The notes beneath the pieces were generated by a model, which saw nothing but the letters and a program-made list of their open reading frames with translations, made no database searches and was not told the DNA's origin. From the NCBI GenBank assembly GCA_018223035.1, contig JAAEZD010000005.1, forward strand, positions 62,001-126,000: 64,000 bases of DNA. The letters are read 5' to 3'. The position numbers and the translations under genes are program-made. The DNA is from Heliomarina sp018223035. Its GTDB lineage: Bacteria; Pseudomonadota; Alphaproteobacteria; Rhodobacterales; Rhodobacteraceae. Positions 1-8,409 of this stretch are shown in pieces; the stretch's first letter is position 1; each line of letters begins with the position of its first letter.

Positions 1-2
1 GG

Positions 3-773
3 CCGGTTTTCGGCGGGTCCGCGACAACCATGCTGTCGTGGTTCTATGAGGGCGGCGGCAAAGAGCTATACGACGAACTTACCCAGGACATCATGGGCCT
101 CGACATCGTCGGCTACATGGGCTTCCCGATGTTCGCGCAGCCCTTTGGCTGGTTCAAGGGAGAGGTCAATTCCGTCAGCGACCTGCAAGGGTTCAAGTAC
201 CGGACCGTCGGCCTGGCCGCAGACCTGATGGCCAAGCTCGGGATGTCCGTCGCGCAGTTGCCCGGCGGCGAAATCGTCCCGGCGATGGAGCGCGGCGTCA
301 TCGATGCGTTTGAATTCAACAACCCGTCCTCGGACAAGGACTTCGGTGCGCAGGACGTGGCCAAGAACTATTACCTGTCGTCCTACCACCAGGCGTCCGA
401 AAGCTTTGAGTTCCTGTTCTCGCGGACCTTCCTCGAAGATCTCGACCCGGATCTTCAGGCGATCCTGAAATACGCGGTCGAAGCGGCCTCAACTGCCAAC
501 ACCGCCAAGGCGATGGACCGCTACTCGGCGGATCTTCAGTTCCTGCAGAACGATGCGGGCGTCACCGTGCACCGGACCTCGAAAGAGATCCTCGATGCGC
601 AGCTCAAGGCATGGGACGAACTGATCCCCGAACTCGAAACCGATCCGTTCATGAAAAAGACGCTCGACAGTCAGCGCGACTGGGTCAGCCGCGTGTCTTA
701 TTATGAACTGATGAACTCCCCGGATTACGGTCTGGCCTACGACCACTATTTCCCGGGCAAGATCAAACTCTGA
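3..773 (+). CDS. TRAP transporter substrate-binding protein (DctP family), 5' end cut by window
   Basis: Periplasmic binding subunit of a tripartite ATP-independent (TRAP) importer, which delivers a small organic anion to the membrane permeases. The frame is open from base 3, so the N-terminus and signal peptide lie outside the window; 257 residues are visible of the 330-370 usual for the family. The segment GGEIVPAMERGVIDAFEFN matches the conserved DctP stretch that lines the ligand site. It is followed by the small and large permease genes on the same strand. The ligand cannot be read from sequence. Family assignment is firm. Confidence 0.9.
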   Translation, partial: PVFGGSATTMLSWFYEGGGKELYDELTQDIMGLDIVGYMGFPMFAQPFGWFKGEVNSVSDLQGFKYRTVGLAADLMAKLGMSVAQLPGGEIVPAMERGVIDAFEFNNPSSDKDFGAQDVAKNYYLSSYHQASESFEFLFSRTFLEDLDPDLQAILKYAVEAASTANTAKAMDRYSADLQFLQNDAGVTVHRTSKEILDAQLKAWDELIPELETDPFMKKTLDSQRDWVSRVSYYELMNSPDYGLAYDHYFPGKIKL

Positions 774-802
774 CACGGCCTGTTGATTGGTGAAACACAC
801 GG

Positions 803-825
803 CCTCGGCACCTCGTGTGCCGGGG
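803..825 (+). other. Intercistronic hairpin after TRAP binding-protein gene
   Basis: A 9-bp stem (803-811 with 817-825, one G-T pair) closes a 5-base loop between the binding-protein gene and the small permease gene. There is no T-run after it, so it is more likely an mRNA-stabilising or partial-termination element than a full terminator. Confidence 0.5.
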
Positions 826-850
826 TCTCTGCGCGAGGCAAAGGGTCTTC

Positions 851-1435
851 ATGGTTTCTTTCATTCGGTTCGCCGACAATCTTTCCGCATGGTTCGGCAA
901 GGCCTTTGCCTGGCTGATCCTGCTCATGTCGTTGGGTACGGGCTACGAGGTTTTCGTGCGATACGTGCTCAACAGCCCCACCGCCTGGGCGCTCGACGTA
1001 TCCTTTATCATGTATGGCACGCTGTTCATGATGGGCGGCGCATACACCCTATCCCGGGGCGGCCACGTGAGGGGGGACTTCCTCTATCGCCTGCTGCAGC
1101 CCAGAACGCAGGCCAAGATCGATATCGTCCTCTATCTGCTGTTCTTCTTTCCGGGCGTCACGGCGCTGATCCTCGCTGGGTGGAAATATGCGGCCCGATC
1201 CTGGCAATACGGTGAAGTCTCGGTCAACAGCCCCGCAGGCGTGCCGATCTACCAGTTCAAGACGGTGATCGTCGCTGCGGGAATCCTGCTGTTCATTCAA
1301 GGCATCGCGCAGGTCTGCCGATGCATACTCGCCATGCGCGAAAACTACTGGCTCGAAGCGGAAGAGGATGTGTTCGAAACTGAAGACCTCATGATGCGCG
1401 AAGCCAACAAGGCCGAGAAGGGCCATCTAACATGA
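851..1435 (+). CDS. TRAP transporter small permease (DctQ family)
   Basis: Small integral membrane subunit of the TRAP importer, 194 residues. Hydrophobic segments suggest four transmembrane helices, and the motif RGGHVRGDFLYRLL is typical of DctQ. I chose the ATG at 851, which gives MVSFIRFADNLSAWF, rather than the GTG at 815, because the extra residues are not DctQ-like. Its stop overlaps the start of the large permease (ATGA), so the two are translationally coupled. The acidic C-terminal tail (EAEEDVFETEDLMM) is long for the family. Confidence 0.88.
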   Translation: MVSFIRFADNLSAWFGKAFAWLILLMSLGTGYEVFVRYVLNSPTAWALDVSFIMYGTLFMMGGAYTLSRGGHVRGDFLYRLLQPRTQAKIDIVLYLLFFFPGVTALILAGWKYAARSWQYGEVSVNSPAGVPIYQFKTVIVAAGILLFIQGIAQVCRCILAMRENYWLEAEEDVFETEDLMMREANKAEKGHLT

Positions 1436-2850
1436 CCGACCCTCAAATCGCCCTGATGATGCTTGGGCTTTTTATCGTTTTCGTTTTTCTCGGCTTTCCC
1501 ATCGCTTTCACCCTGATGGCCATGGGCATCGGCTTTGGCTACTACGCTTATTTCGACGCGCGCCGGATGTGGCGCAGCTTTGACCGGCTGGATGAAACCG
1601 CTGGCCAGTGGGAGCAATGGTCGACCTGGGCAGAAGGTTTCTTCAACAATCGAATATTCGACCTCTTCGTGAACCAGACATTCACGGTGATGTCGAACGA
1701 AGTGCTGACAGCCGTGCCGCTGTTCCTCTTCATGGGATACATCGTGGAACGGTCAAATATCGTCGACCGGCTGTTCGCCACATTGAACATCGCTTCCAAG
1801 AATATTCCCGGCTCGATGGGGGTTGCGGCGCTTATCACCTGCGCGCTCTTCGCGACGGCAACCGGCATCGTCGGTGCGGTTGTGACCCTTATGGGCCTGC
1901 TGGCGCTGCCCGCCATGCTCAAGGCGCGCTACAACCCTTCCTTCGCGTCGGGCATCATCTGTGCAGGCGGTACGCTTGGCATCCTCATCCCGCCCTCGAT
2001 CATGCTGATCGTCTACGCGGCGGCGACCAATGTCTCCATCGTCCGGCTCTACGCGGCGGCGCTCTTTCCCGGTCTCACGCTCGTCGGTCTCTACCTGATC
2101 TACATCGTCGGCCGGTCGATCCTGCAACCGTCCTCAGCACCGCGTCCCACCGATGACGAAGTGCCTGATATGCCGATGGGCAAGCTGCTGCTGATGATCG
2201 TCACGTCTTTCGTGCCGCTCGCCTTCCTGATCTTTGCGGTGCTCGGCTCGATCCTCTTCGGCTTGGCCACCCCGACCGAGGCTGCCTCCATCGGGGCACT
2301 TGGCGGCATCTTCCTCGCCTTCATCTACCGGGCGATGACATGGCAGCGGATGCGCGAAAGCGTCTATCTCACCGTGCGCACGACCGCGATGGTGTGCTGG
2401 CTTTTCGTCGGCTCCTACACCTTCTCGGCGGTGTTCTCCTACCTCGGGGGCGAACATGTCATCTCGGAATTCGTTCAGTCGATGAACCTCTCCCCGATCA
2501 TGTTCCTGATCCTTGCGCAGCTTATCATTTTCCTGCTCGGCTGGCCGCTGGAATGGTCCGAGATCATCATCATCTTCGTGCCGATCTTCCTGCCCTTGCT
2601 CGCGGTATTCGAGATTGATCCCCTGTTCTTCGGCATTCTCGTGGCGCTGAACCTGCAGACCAGTTTCCTGACGCCCCCAATGGCCATGTCGGCCTATTAC
2701 CTCAAGGGCATCGCACCGCCCGAGGTGCGCCTGACCCAGATCTTTGCCGGGGTCATGCCGTTCCTCTTCTGCGTTATCCTGTCGATGGTGCTGATGTATG
2801 TCTTCCCGTCGATCGTCTTCTACCTGCCGGATCTGTTCTATGGGCGCTGA
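1432..2850 (+). CDS. TRAP transporter large permease (DctM family)
   Basis: Main translocating subunit of the TRAP importer, 472 residues with about twelve hydrophobic segments. The signature GTLGILIPPSIMLIVYA and the late FLTPPMAMSAYYLKG motif are diagnostic of DctM. The protein is about 45 residues longer than a minimal DctM; the extra residues are a polar Trp-rich loop after the first helix (about residues 40-80), a known variant in some TRAP subfamilies. It overlaps the small permease by 4 bp and the amidase start by 11 bp, so amide hydrolysis is probably linked to the transported compound. Confidence 0.92.
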   Translation: MTDPQIALMMLGLFIVFVFLGFPIAFTLMAMGIGFGYYAYFDARRMWRSFDRLDETAGQWEQWSTWAEGFFNNRIFDLFVNQTFTVMSNEVLTAVPLFLFMGYIVERSNIVDRLFATLNIASKNIPGSMGVAALITCALFATATGIVGAVVTLMGLLALPAMLKARYNPSFASGIICAGGTLGILIPPSIMLIVYAAATNVSIVRLYAAALFPGLTLVGLYLIYIVGRSILQPSSAPRPTDDEVPDMPMGKLLLMIVTSFVPLAFLIFAVLGSILFGLATPTEAASIGALGGIFLAFIYRAMTWQRMRESVYLTVRTTAMVCWLFVGSYTFSAVFSYLGGEHVISEFVQSMNLSPIMFLILAQLIIFLLGWPLEWSEIIIIFVPIFLPLLAVFEIDPLFFGILVALNLQTSFLTPPMAMSAYYLKGIAPPEVRLTQIFAGVMPFLFCVILSMVLMYVFPSIVFYLPDLFYGR

Positions 2851-4210
2851 AGCAAGACAAAAGGAAACCCGGATCGAGGCCCATGGCGTGACGCTCCTGC
2901 GCGAACGTCTCGCCACAGGTGCGCTGGACGCGCTCGCACTGGTCGAGGCCTATATCGCAAGAATCGAGGCGCGCGAGCCCGAGGTCGGCGCATGGGCATG
3001 GTTCGATCCTGACTTCGTGCGAAGCCAAGCCCGCGCTTTGGATGCGCACCGACGGGCAGGGCGTCCGCTTGGCCGTCTCCACGGATTGCCGGTGGGCCTC
3101 AAGGACATCATCGATACTGCCCGCATCCCCACAGAAAACGGCTGCACGATGGACGCGGGCCGGGTGCCGCTCAGGGATGCCTACGTGGTCGAACGGCTCA
3201 AGAAAGAGGGCGCGATCATCATGGGCAAGACGGTAACCACCGAACTTGCGTTCATGCATCCGGGCAAGACCGCCAATCCGCACAACATGGGCCACACGCC
3301 CGGCGGTTCCTCGCAGGGATCGGCGGCGGCCGTCGCGGATGGCATGGTGCCGCTGGCCGTCGGCACGCAGACCGGCGGTTCCATCATCAGACCGGCGTCT
3401 TTCTGTGGCGTCACAGGCTACAAACCCAGCTTCGGCGCCATCCCGCGTCGCGGTATCCTGACCCAATCCCCGTCCTTGGATACGGTCGGCGTTTTCGCCA
3501 GCGATCCCGCCGGGGCGGCGCTGCTGGCCGAAGTTCTCTTCGGTCACGACCCGGAAGACCCCGCAACCCATTTAGAACCGGCCCCGGCTCTCGCCACCGC
3601 CGCCCCGACCAAGCCAAGGCTGAAACCTGTCTTTGGCTTCGTCCGGCCGCCGGGATGGGAACACGCCGACGATCAGCTAAAGGAAGCCTTTGGCGAACTG
3701 GTTGAGGCACTTGGCGAACAGGTTTTCGACCTGCCCCTGCCGGGCGTCTTCGAGACGGCCAGCGAAAAGCGGTCCGTCATCAACATGGCCGAGATGTCCT
3801 ATCACTACTATCGGTACGGTCGAGACGGGGCAGACCAGATTGCGGACGTGACACGCGAGGCAATAGAGCAGGGCAACGCGACCCTTGCCCGCGACTACCT
3901 TTCGGCTCTCGATTACCCCAAAGTCCTCAATGCCGCTCTGGATGAGATTTTCTCGCGTTGCGACGCGATCCTCTGTCCGTCTGCACCGGGACCGGCGCCC
4001 AAAGGGCTGAACACAACGGGCGATCCCATCTTCAACGGACTTTGGACACTTTGCGGCGTGCCCTGCATCAACCTGCCGCTGCTGACCTCGCAAGAGGGCC
4101 TGCCCATGGGCGTACAGCTTGTCGGCGCGCGTGGGGACGACGCCCGCCTGATGCGCCATGCACAGTGGCTATTCGATTGGTGCGCCCAAGACGCACTGGA
4201 AGGAGTTTGA
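2840..4210 (+). CDS. Amidase-signature family hydrolase
   Basis: Amidase-signature enzyme of 456 residues that hydrolyses a carboxamide or related C-N bond. The Ser-cisSer-Lys machinery is visible: Lys88 in GLPVGLKDIID, Ser157/158 in TPGGSSQGSAAA, and the nucleophile Ser181 in TGGSIIRPASFCG. The ATG at 2840 lies inside the end of the TRAP permease gene; an earlier in-frame ATG at 2798 would overlap it further. There are no gatB or gatC neighbours, so this is a catabolic amidase, not GatA. With a TRAP importer upstream and a hydroxyacid dehydrogenase downstream, I infer uptake and hydrolysis of an amide or N-acyl acid. Substrate unknown. Confidence 0.88.
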   Translation: MGAEARQKETRIEAHGVTLLRERLATGALDALALVEAYIARIEAREPEVGAWAWFDPDFVRSQARALDAHRRAGRPLGRLHGLPVGLKDIIDTARIPTENGCTMDAGRVPLRDAYVVERLKKEGAIIMGKTVTTELAFMHPGKTANPHNMGHTPGGSSQGSAAAVADGMVPLAVGTQTGGSIIRPASFCGVTGYKPSFGAIPRRGILTQSPSLDTVGVFASDPAGAALLAEVLFGHDPEDPATHLEPAPALATAAPTKPRLKPVFGFVRPPGWEHADDQLKEAFGELVEALGEQVFDLPLPGVFETASEKRSVINMAEMSYHYYRYGRDGADQIADVTREAIEQGNATLARDYLSALDYPKVLNAALDEIFSRCDAILCPSAPGPAPKGLNTTGDPIFNGLWTLCGVPCINLPLLTSQEGLPMGVQLVGARGDDARLMRHAQWLFDWCAQDALEGV

Positions 4211-4211
4211 A

Positions 4212-4373
4212 ATGAACCGTTTGCTGGCGCTTATCGCCTTTTTCACCCTGACGGCCTTTCTGGCCATCCTCGCCTTCGAGGTGCCAAGCCCAGACCTCAT
4301 CATCGTGGTCCTCGTGACGCTGGCTTTCGTGGCCTATGATTTCTTCACCTCGAGCAAGAACAAAAAGTCCTGA
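4212..4373 (+). CDS. Small membrane protein, 53 residues
   Basis: Short protein starting MNRLLALIAFFTLTAFL, with two hydrophobic segments (about residues 3-22 and 28-45) and a lysine-rich tail ending KNKKS. The ATG follows the amidase stop directly, with an AAGGAG ribosome site inside the amidase end. It lies between amidase and dehydrogenase genes on the same strand, so it is probably in the same mRNA. I do not recognise the family; it could be a regulatory or accessory membrane peptide. Confidence 0.65.
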   Translation: MNRLLALIAFFTLTAFLAILAFEVPSPDLIIVVLVTLAFVAYDFFTSSKNKKS

Positions 4374-4376
4374 CAC

Positions 4377-5336
4377 ATGGCGAAACCTGTCATCTGGATC
4401 ACCAGAACCTTATCCGACGCGACGCTTGAACGGGCGCGGCGCGACTATGACGTTATTTGGGACGAAGCTGACCGTCCCGGCACGGAAGAAGACATCATCA
4501 GGATGAGCGCCAAGGTCGACGGCATCATCCCCTGTCACTCCGAGCATTTCTCGGCGGACGTTGTCGCCAAGCTGGACCCACGGCTCAAGATCGTCGCCAA
4601 CCATTCCGTCGGCGTGGATCATTGCGATCTCCCGGCGCTCAGGGACAAGGACATTGTGGTCACTAATACGCCCGGCGTTCTGTCGGATGCCACCGCCGAG
4701 CTTGCCATGATGCTGATGCTGGCCGCAGCGCGAAATGCGGTGGCCGGAGACAGGGTCGTGCGTTCCGGCAACTGGGACTTCTGGTCGCCCGCCTTCATGG
4801 TCGGCAAGCAGGTGACCGGCGCGCGGCTCGGTATCATCGGCATGGGCGGGGTAGGCCGTGCCTTTGCCCGAAAGGCCCGTGGATTCGACATGGAAATCCA
4901 CTACCACAACCGCTCACGGCTATCGCCCGAAGACGAGGCAGGCGCGACTTATCACGAAGATCTCGAAAGCCTGCTCGCGGTTTCGGACTTCCTCTCTCTG
5001 CATTGCCCTGCGACCCCACAGACGACTGGCATCATCAATGCCGATACGCTGGCGCAGATGCCAAAGGGCAGTATACTTGTGAATACCGCGCGCGGCTCGC
5101 TCGTTGATGAGGCGGCATTGCTGGACGCAATCGACAGCGGCCAGCTTGCCGCCGCCGGTCTCGACTGTTTCGTCACCGAACCCGGCGGGAATCCCGATTT
5201 TTCATCGCGGGACAATATCGTGATGATGCCCCATGTCGGCAGTGCCACGGTCAGCACACGAGACGCCATGGGGTTCAAGGCGCTGGACAATCTCGATGCG
5301 TTCTTCCGGGGCGATACACCGCCGGATCAGCTCTAG
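4377..5336 (+). CDS. D-isomer-specific 2-hydroxyacid dehydrogenase (glyoxylate/hydroxypyruvate reductase-like)
   Basis: NAD(P)-dependent cytosolic dehydrogenase of 319 residues that interconverts 2-ketoacids and D-2-hydroxyacids. The nucleotide-binding glycine motif is LGIIGMGGVGRAFA. The catalytic Arg lies in LVNTARGSLVDE, the Glu in FVTEPGG and the His in MMPHVGSAT. Overall layout and length match the glyoxylate/hydroxypyruvate reductase branch. It starts 3 bp after the small membrane protein gene and ends the operon. With TRAP uptake and an amidase upstream, a role in processing a hydroxy- or keto-acid is reasonable; the exact substrate is not visible. Confidence 0.88.
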   Translation: MAKPVIWITRTLSDATLERARRDYDVIWDEADRPGTEEDIIRMSAKVDGIIPCHSEHFSADVVAKLDPRLKIVANHSVGVDHCDLPALRDKDIVVTNTPGVLSDATAELAMMLMLAAARNAVAGDRVVRSGNWDFWSPAFMVGKQVTGARLGIIGMGGVGRAFARKARGFDMEIHYHNRSRLSPEDEAGATYHEDLESLLAVSDFLSLHCPATPQTTGIINADTLAQMPKGSILVNTARGSLVDEAALLDAIDSGQLAAAGLDCFVTEPGGNPDFSSRDNIVMMPHVGSATVSTRDAMGFKALDNLDAFFRGDTPPDQL

Positions 5337-5381
5337 AAACCCGGGCTTATCCTCGGCAGTCGTTCCGACCTCGCGCCGTCG

Positions 5382-6365
5382 CTAGTGTTTTTCCAGAACG
5401 ATCGCCGCGTGATAGGCCGGGTCGCCATAGGCCGCCATCTGCATGAGCGTCCCTCGCGCAATGGGGATCGCGTCCACATCGGCAACCGTTTCGCCATCGT
5501 CCGGCTCGGCCCAGGGATCGTTGACCAGAAAGATGCCATCCTGTTCCGTATGGACGAGAATCCAGTGCGGGGCGTGGTGATCATGGGTATGGCACTGGTC
5601 GATCAGCAAAAGCACCTGCGCCCCTTTGCTAACCACCTCGGTCAGGGTCTGCTCCGTCATCGCCGTGTCCAGAACCAGCAGGGTCTCTTGCGCTTTTTCG
5701 CGGAACTCAGCCTGCACAAAGCGCATCAATTCCTTTTTCTCATCCGTATTGGCCCGGTCCAGCAGCACCGCCTCGCTCGCATCGAACCAGAGCGTAACAT
5801 CGAATCCACGGCGCGCGGCGGCAAGGGCCAGCCCATAAGGATCGCAACCGCCCGGGCCGGTCAGCCCGATCATTGTCGTGGCCTCTCGCCAAATCTCAAC
5901 TTCAAGGCTGCGGTTAACGTTGGTGGTCATGGCCATCGCAAGCGAGATTGGCCCGCAGGTAAATCCTGTCGTCTGGGTGAACTGACCGGTGTCATGCGCG
6001 CTATCAATGGCCGTGCCAAGCCAACGCTGCGCATAGCCGCGGCCTGTGTCCGCCAGCGCCAGCGCGTCAATCGCGCCGGTCAGCTCCGGGGTCGCGCGGA
6101 TCAGGATGGCACCCCGATCCTTCGCCAAGGATTCAACGGCCTGCGCAAGTTCTTCTGTATCCGTCGGGTCGCATTCCCAGCCGATGATCATCACCAAGGC
6201 GGCGGTGCGCCGTTGACGCATGACCGCGTAGCCGCGCGGGCTCGTGGGATCACCGATGCCCACGGCAAAGATATGCGCCGACTCCGGTCGCGGGCCAGGA
6301 AATGCCCCGGCGGGCAAGGTATCAAGAGACAACTCGAAAGCGGAATTGGTAAAATCTTCGGGCAT
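5382..6365 (-). CDS. C39-like cysteine peptidase family protein
   Basis: Protein of 327 residues resembling the peptidase C39-like family. A papain-like set is visible: Gln131 and Cys137 in FTQTTGFTCGPISLAMAM, His267 in HAPHWILVH and Asp283 in VNDPW. The N-terminal 110 residues are less recognisable. The ATG at 6365 overlaps the stop of the upstream deacylase by one base (TGATG), so I rejected the longer reading from 6500, whose extra residues are low-complexity. It is the last gene of a peptide-importer operon, which suggests cleavage or processing of the imported compound. There is no signal peptide, so it is probably cytosolic. Family call moderate, function unproven. Confidence 0.7.
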   Translation of the reverse strand: MPEDFTNSAFELSLDTLPAGAFPGPRPESAHIFAVGIGDPTSPRGYAVMRQRRTAALVMIIGWECDPTDTEELAQAVESLAKDRGAILIRATPELTGAIDALALADTGRGYAQRWLGTAIDSAHDTGQFTQTTGFTCGPISLAMAMTTNVNRSLEVEIWREATTMIGLTGPGGCDPYGLALAAARRGFDVTLWFDASEAVLLDRANTDEKKELMRFVQAEFREKAQETLLVLDTAMTEQTLTEVVSKGAQVLLLIDQCHTHDHHAPHWILVHTEQDGIFLVNDPWAEPDDGETVADVDAIPIARGTLMQMAAYGDPAYHAAIVLEKH

Positions 6366-7357
6366 CAGGCAACCTCGGTCGCTAAGTGGGCAAGGCAATC
6401 CCCAGGTTGTACCAGCCCGGGATGGCGCAGGCAAAACACGGTGCCTTCGCGGTGAAAACGCTGTTCCTGCGGCGCGTCGGCCAGATCGTCGGTACTCCAA
6501 ACGGTGCCGCAGAGCGCGCCGCCATCGATCTTGTCGCCAAGGTCAACCGCAGGTTCAAAGACGCCAGCGCGGGTCGCGTAGACATAGTAATCGCGCCCGG
6601 CGATGCGGTATTCGACCGCTGCGGGCAGGTCGGATACCGGTTCCTCGATAATGCCCCAATGAGCCAGCAGCCGCCGCAACCCGCGCTCGACAAGATGCAC
6701 GCCCTTGCGCGACACCGACCCGCCGCCGCCGAACTCTCCGCCAAGCGACACGACCTTCTGCCGGTTGGCTTCCGATGTGGACAGTCTCGGGTCCGGCGAA
6801 TAATCCCAGATCACGATCCGCTCCGCCCCAAAGGCCCGTGCTGCACCAAGCGCGGTATCGTCCAGCTCGCGGACACCACTGCGGCGGGTCGACACGAATG
6901 GCAGGTATTGCAGCGAAGAACCGCCCGCATGGGTGTCATGGTAGTAATCGGCCATCGGCAGCAACACGCTCGAGACATAATGCGCGATGATCGTGGTCGG
7001 CCCGCCCGCCGGATCGCCGGGGTAGGAGCGGTTGAGATTGCCGCCATCTTCGGGCGAGGTCCGCAGGCCGGCGCGAAAGGCGGGGGCGTTCAGCATCGGA
7101 ATGGCGATGATCCGGCCCTTGATCTGCTCGGGCGACAGCGAACTCAGCAGACGCCGGATCGCAACCGGGCCTTCGTATTCATCCCCATGGGTGCCACCGG
7201 TCAGAAGAACCGTCGGTCCCTGACCGTTGGACATGACCGCAACAGGAATGGTCAGAACGCCATAGGCCGAACGATGGACCGAATGCGGCAGGCACAGATC
7301 ACCGGTCTGATATCCTTCGGCCTCGAAATCTACGGTTGCCCAGATCGGGTTGGTCAA
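6365..7357 (-). CDS. Succinylglutamate desuccinylase/aspartoacylase family deacylase, DoeB-like
   Basis: Zinc-dependent deacylase of 330 residues. The metal site is recognisable: TGGTHGDEYEGPVA supplies His and Glu, and DTHAGGSSLQYLP supplies the second His; RTSPEDGGNLNRSYPG is the substrate-Arg/Asn region of the family. The sequence recalls DoeB, the N-acetyl-diaminobutyrate deacetylase of ectoine degradation, but no doeA, doeC or doeD is present, so I give no symbol. It overlaps the upstream ATPase gene by 4 bp, so a hydrolysable N-acyl amino acid or short peptide derivative is the likely import substrate. Confidence 0.82.
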   Translation of the reverse strand: MTNPIWATVDFEAEGYQTGDLCLPHSVHRSAYGVLTIPVAVMSNGQGPTVLLTGGTHGDEYEGPVAIRRLLSSLSPEQIKGRIIAIPMLNAPAFRAGLRTSPEDGGNLNRSYPGDPAGGPTTIIAHYVSSVLLPMADYYHDTHAGGSSLQYLPFVSTRRSGVRELDDTALGAARAFGAERIVIWDYSPDPRLSTSEANRQKVVSLGGEFGGGGSVSRKGVHLVERGLRRLLAHWGIIEEPVSDLPAAVEYRIAGRDYYVYATRAGVFEPAVDLGDKIDGGALCGTVWSTDDLADAPQEQRFHREGTVFCLRHPGLVQPGDCLAHLATEVA

Positions 7358-8409
7358 TTGATGGTCTCCTCAAGGGGGTGCGTTCGGCGCGCAGCCGCCG
7401 AACGGTAAAGATCGAGCGCGGCCCGCATGCGTTCCGGCGGCGTGGTCTGGCGCGGCGCGTATTCGGGCAGGCTGTCTATAAGCCAGCAGGCGGCGGCGTG
7501 GCCGGTCGCTTCCAGCGGGGGCTGCGCAGCGGCGCAACGCTCGGTCGCGTGGGGGCACCGGCTTCGGAACGTGCAGCCCGAGGGCAGGGCAAGCGGGCTT
7601 GGGATCTCGCCCTCAAGCTCAAGCCGTTTGCCGCCGCTGCCGGGCAGGGGTTCCGGCGTGGCCGAGATCAGCGCGCGGGTATAGGGGTGCAGCGGATTGG
7701 CAAAGACCTGCTCCGCTTCGCCCTGTTCGACGATCCGCCCCAGATACATGACAGCCACACGGTGCGAAATATGGCGGACCAGCGACAGCCCGTGCGAGAT
7801 GAACAAAAGGCTGATGCCGGTCTCTTTCTGGATGTCCTGCAGCAGGTTGGCGATCTGCGCCTGAACCGAGACATCCAGCGCCGAAACCGCCTCGTCGCAG
7901 ACGATCAGTTCCGGTTCCGTCGCCAGCGCCCGCGCCAGCGCGACCCGCTGGCGCTGTCCGCCGGACAGCTCATGAGGAAACCGTTCTGCCAGCGCGCCGC
8001 GCAACCCCACCAGCCGCATCAGCTTCTGCACCCGTTGCGGCGCATCGCGACGGCTTACCAACCCGTGCAGCGTTGCCGGTTCGGCAATCAGCGCGCCCAC
8101 TGACATTTTCGGGTTCAGCGACCCGAACGGGTCCTGAAACACGATCTGTATCTGGCGCGCCCGGGCTTTGCCCTTCAGCGCCGGTTTACCGTTGATCAGG
8201 ATCTCACCAGAACTCGGGCTTTGCAGCCCGGCCACGATCCGGCCCAGCGTGGACTTGCCGCAGCCGGATTCTCCGACCAGCGACAGTGTCTCGCCGCGCG
8301 CGATCTCAAGGTCGATCCCGTCAAGCGCCCGCAACACCCGACGTCCGCCAAACAACCCGCCCCGCAGGTGAAAATCGCGGGTAATCTGCTTCAGCGTCAA
8401 AAGCGTCAT
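7354..8409 (-). CDS. Peptide-type ABC importer ATPase (OppF/DppF-like)
   Basis: Cytoplasmic ATPase of 351 residues. Walker A is GESGCGKST, the signature is LSGGQRQRVALARAL and Walker B is ELIVCDEAVSALD. The C-terminal cysteine-bearing region (SGCTFRSRCPHATERC) is the oligopeptide-transporter extension that often binds an Fe-S cluster in this family. It pairs with the next ATPase to form the heterodimer that powers import. It overlaps both neighbours by 4 bp. Confidence 0.92.
   Translation of the reverse strand: MTLLTLKQITRDFHLRGGLFGGRRVLRALDGIDLEIARGETLSLVGESGCGKSTLGRIVAGLQSPSSGEILINGKPALKGKARARQIQIVFQDPFGSLNPKMSVGALIAEPATLHGLVSRRDAPQRVQKLMRLVGLRGALAERFPHELSGGQRQRVALARALATEPELIVCDEAVSALDVSVQAQIANLLQDIQKETGISLLFISHGLSLVRHISHRVAVMYLGRIVEQGEAEQVFANPLHPYTRALISATPEPLPGSGGKRLELEGEIPSPLALPSGCTFRSRCPHATERCAAAQPPLEATGHAAACWLIDSLPEYAPRQTTPPERMRAALDLYRSAAARRTHPLEETIN

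Noticed and set aside
2134..2916. Minus-strand frame of 260 codons opposite the TRAP large permease
   Set aside because: Charged, His-rich composition typical of antisense to a membrane-protein gene; no domain.
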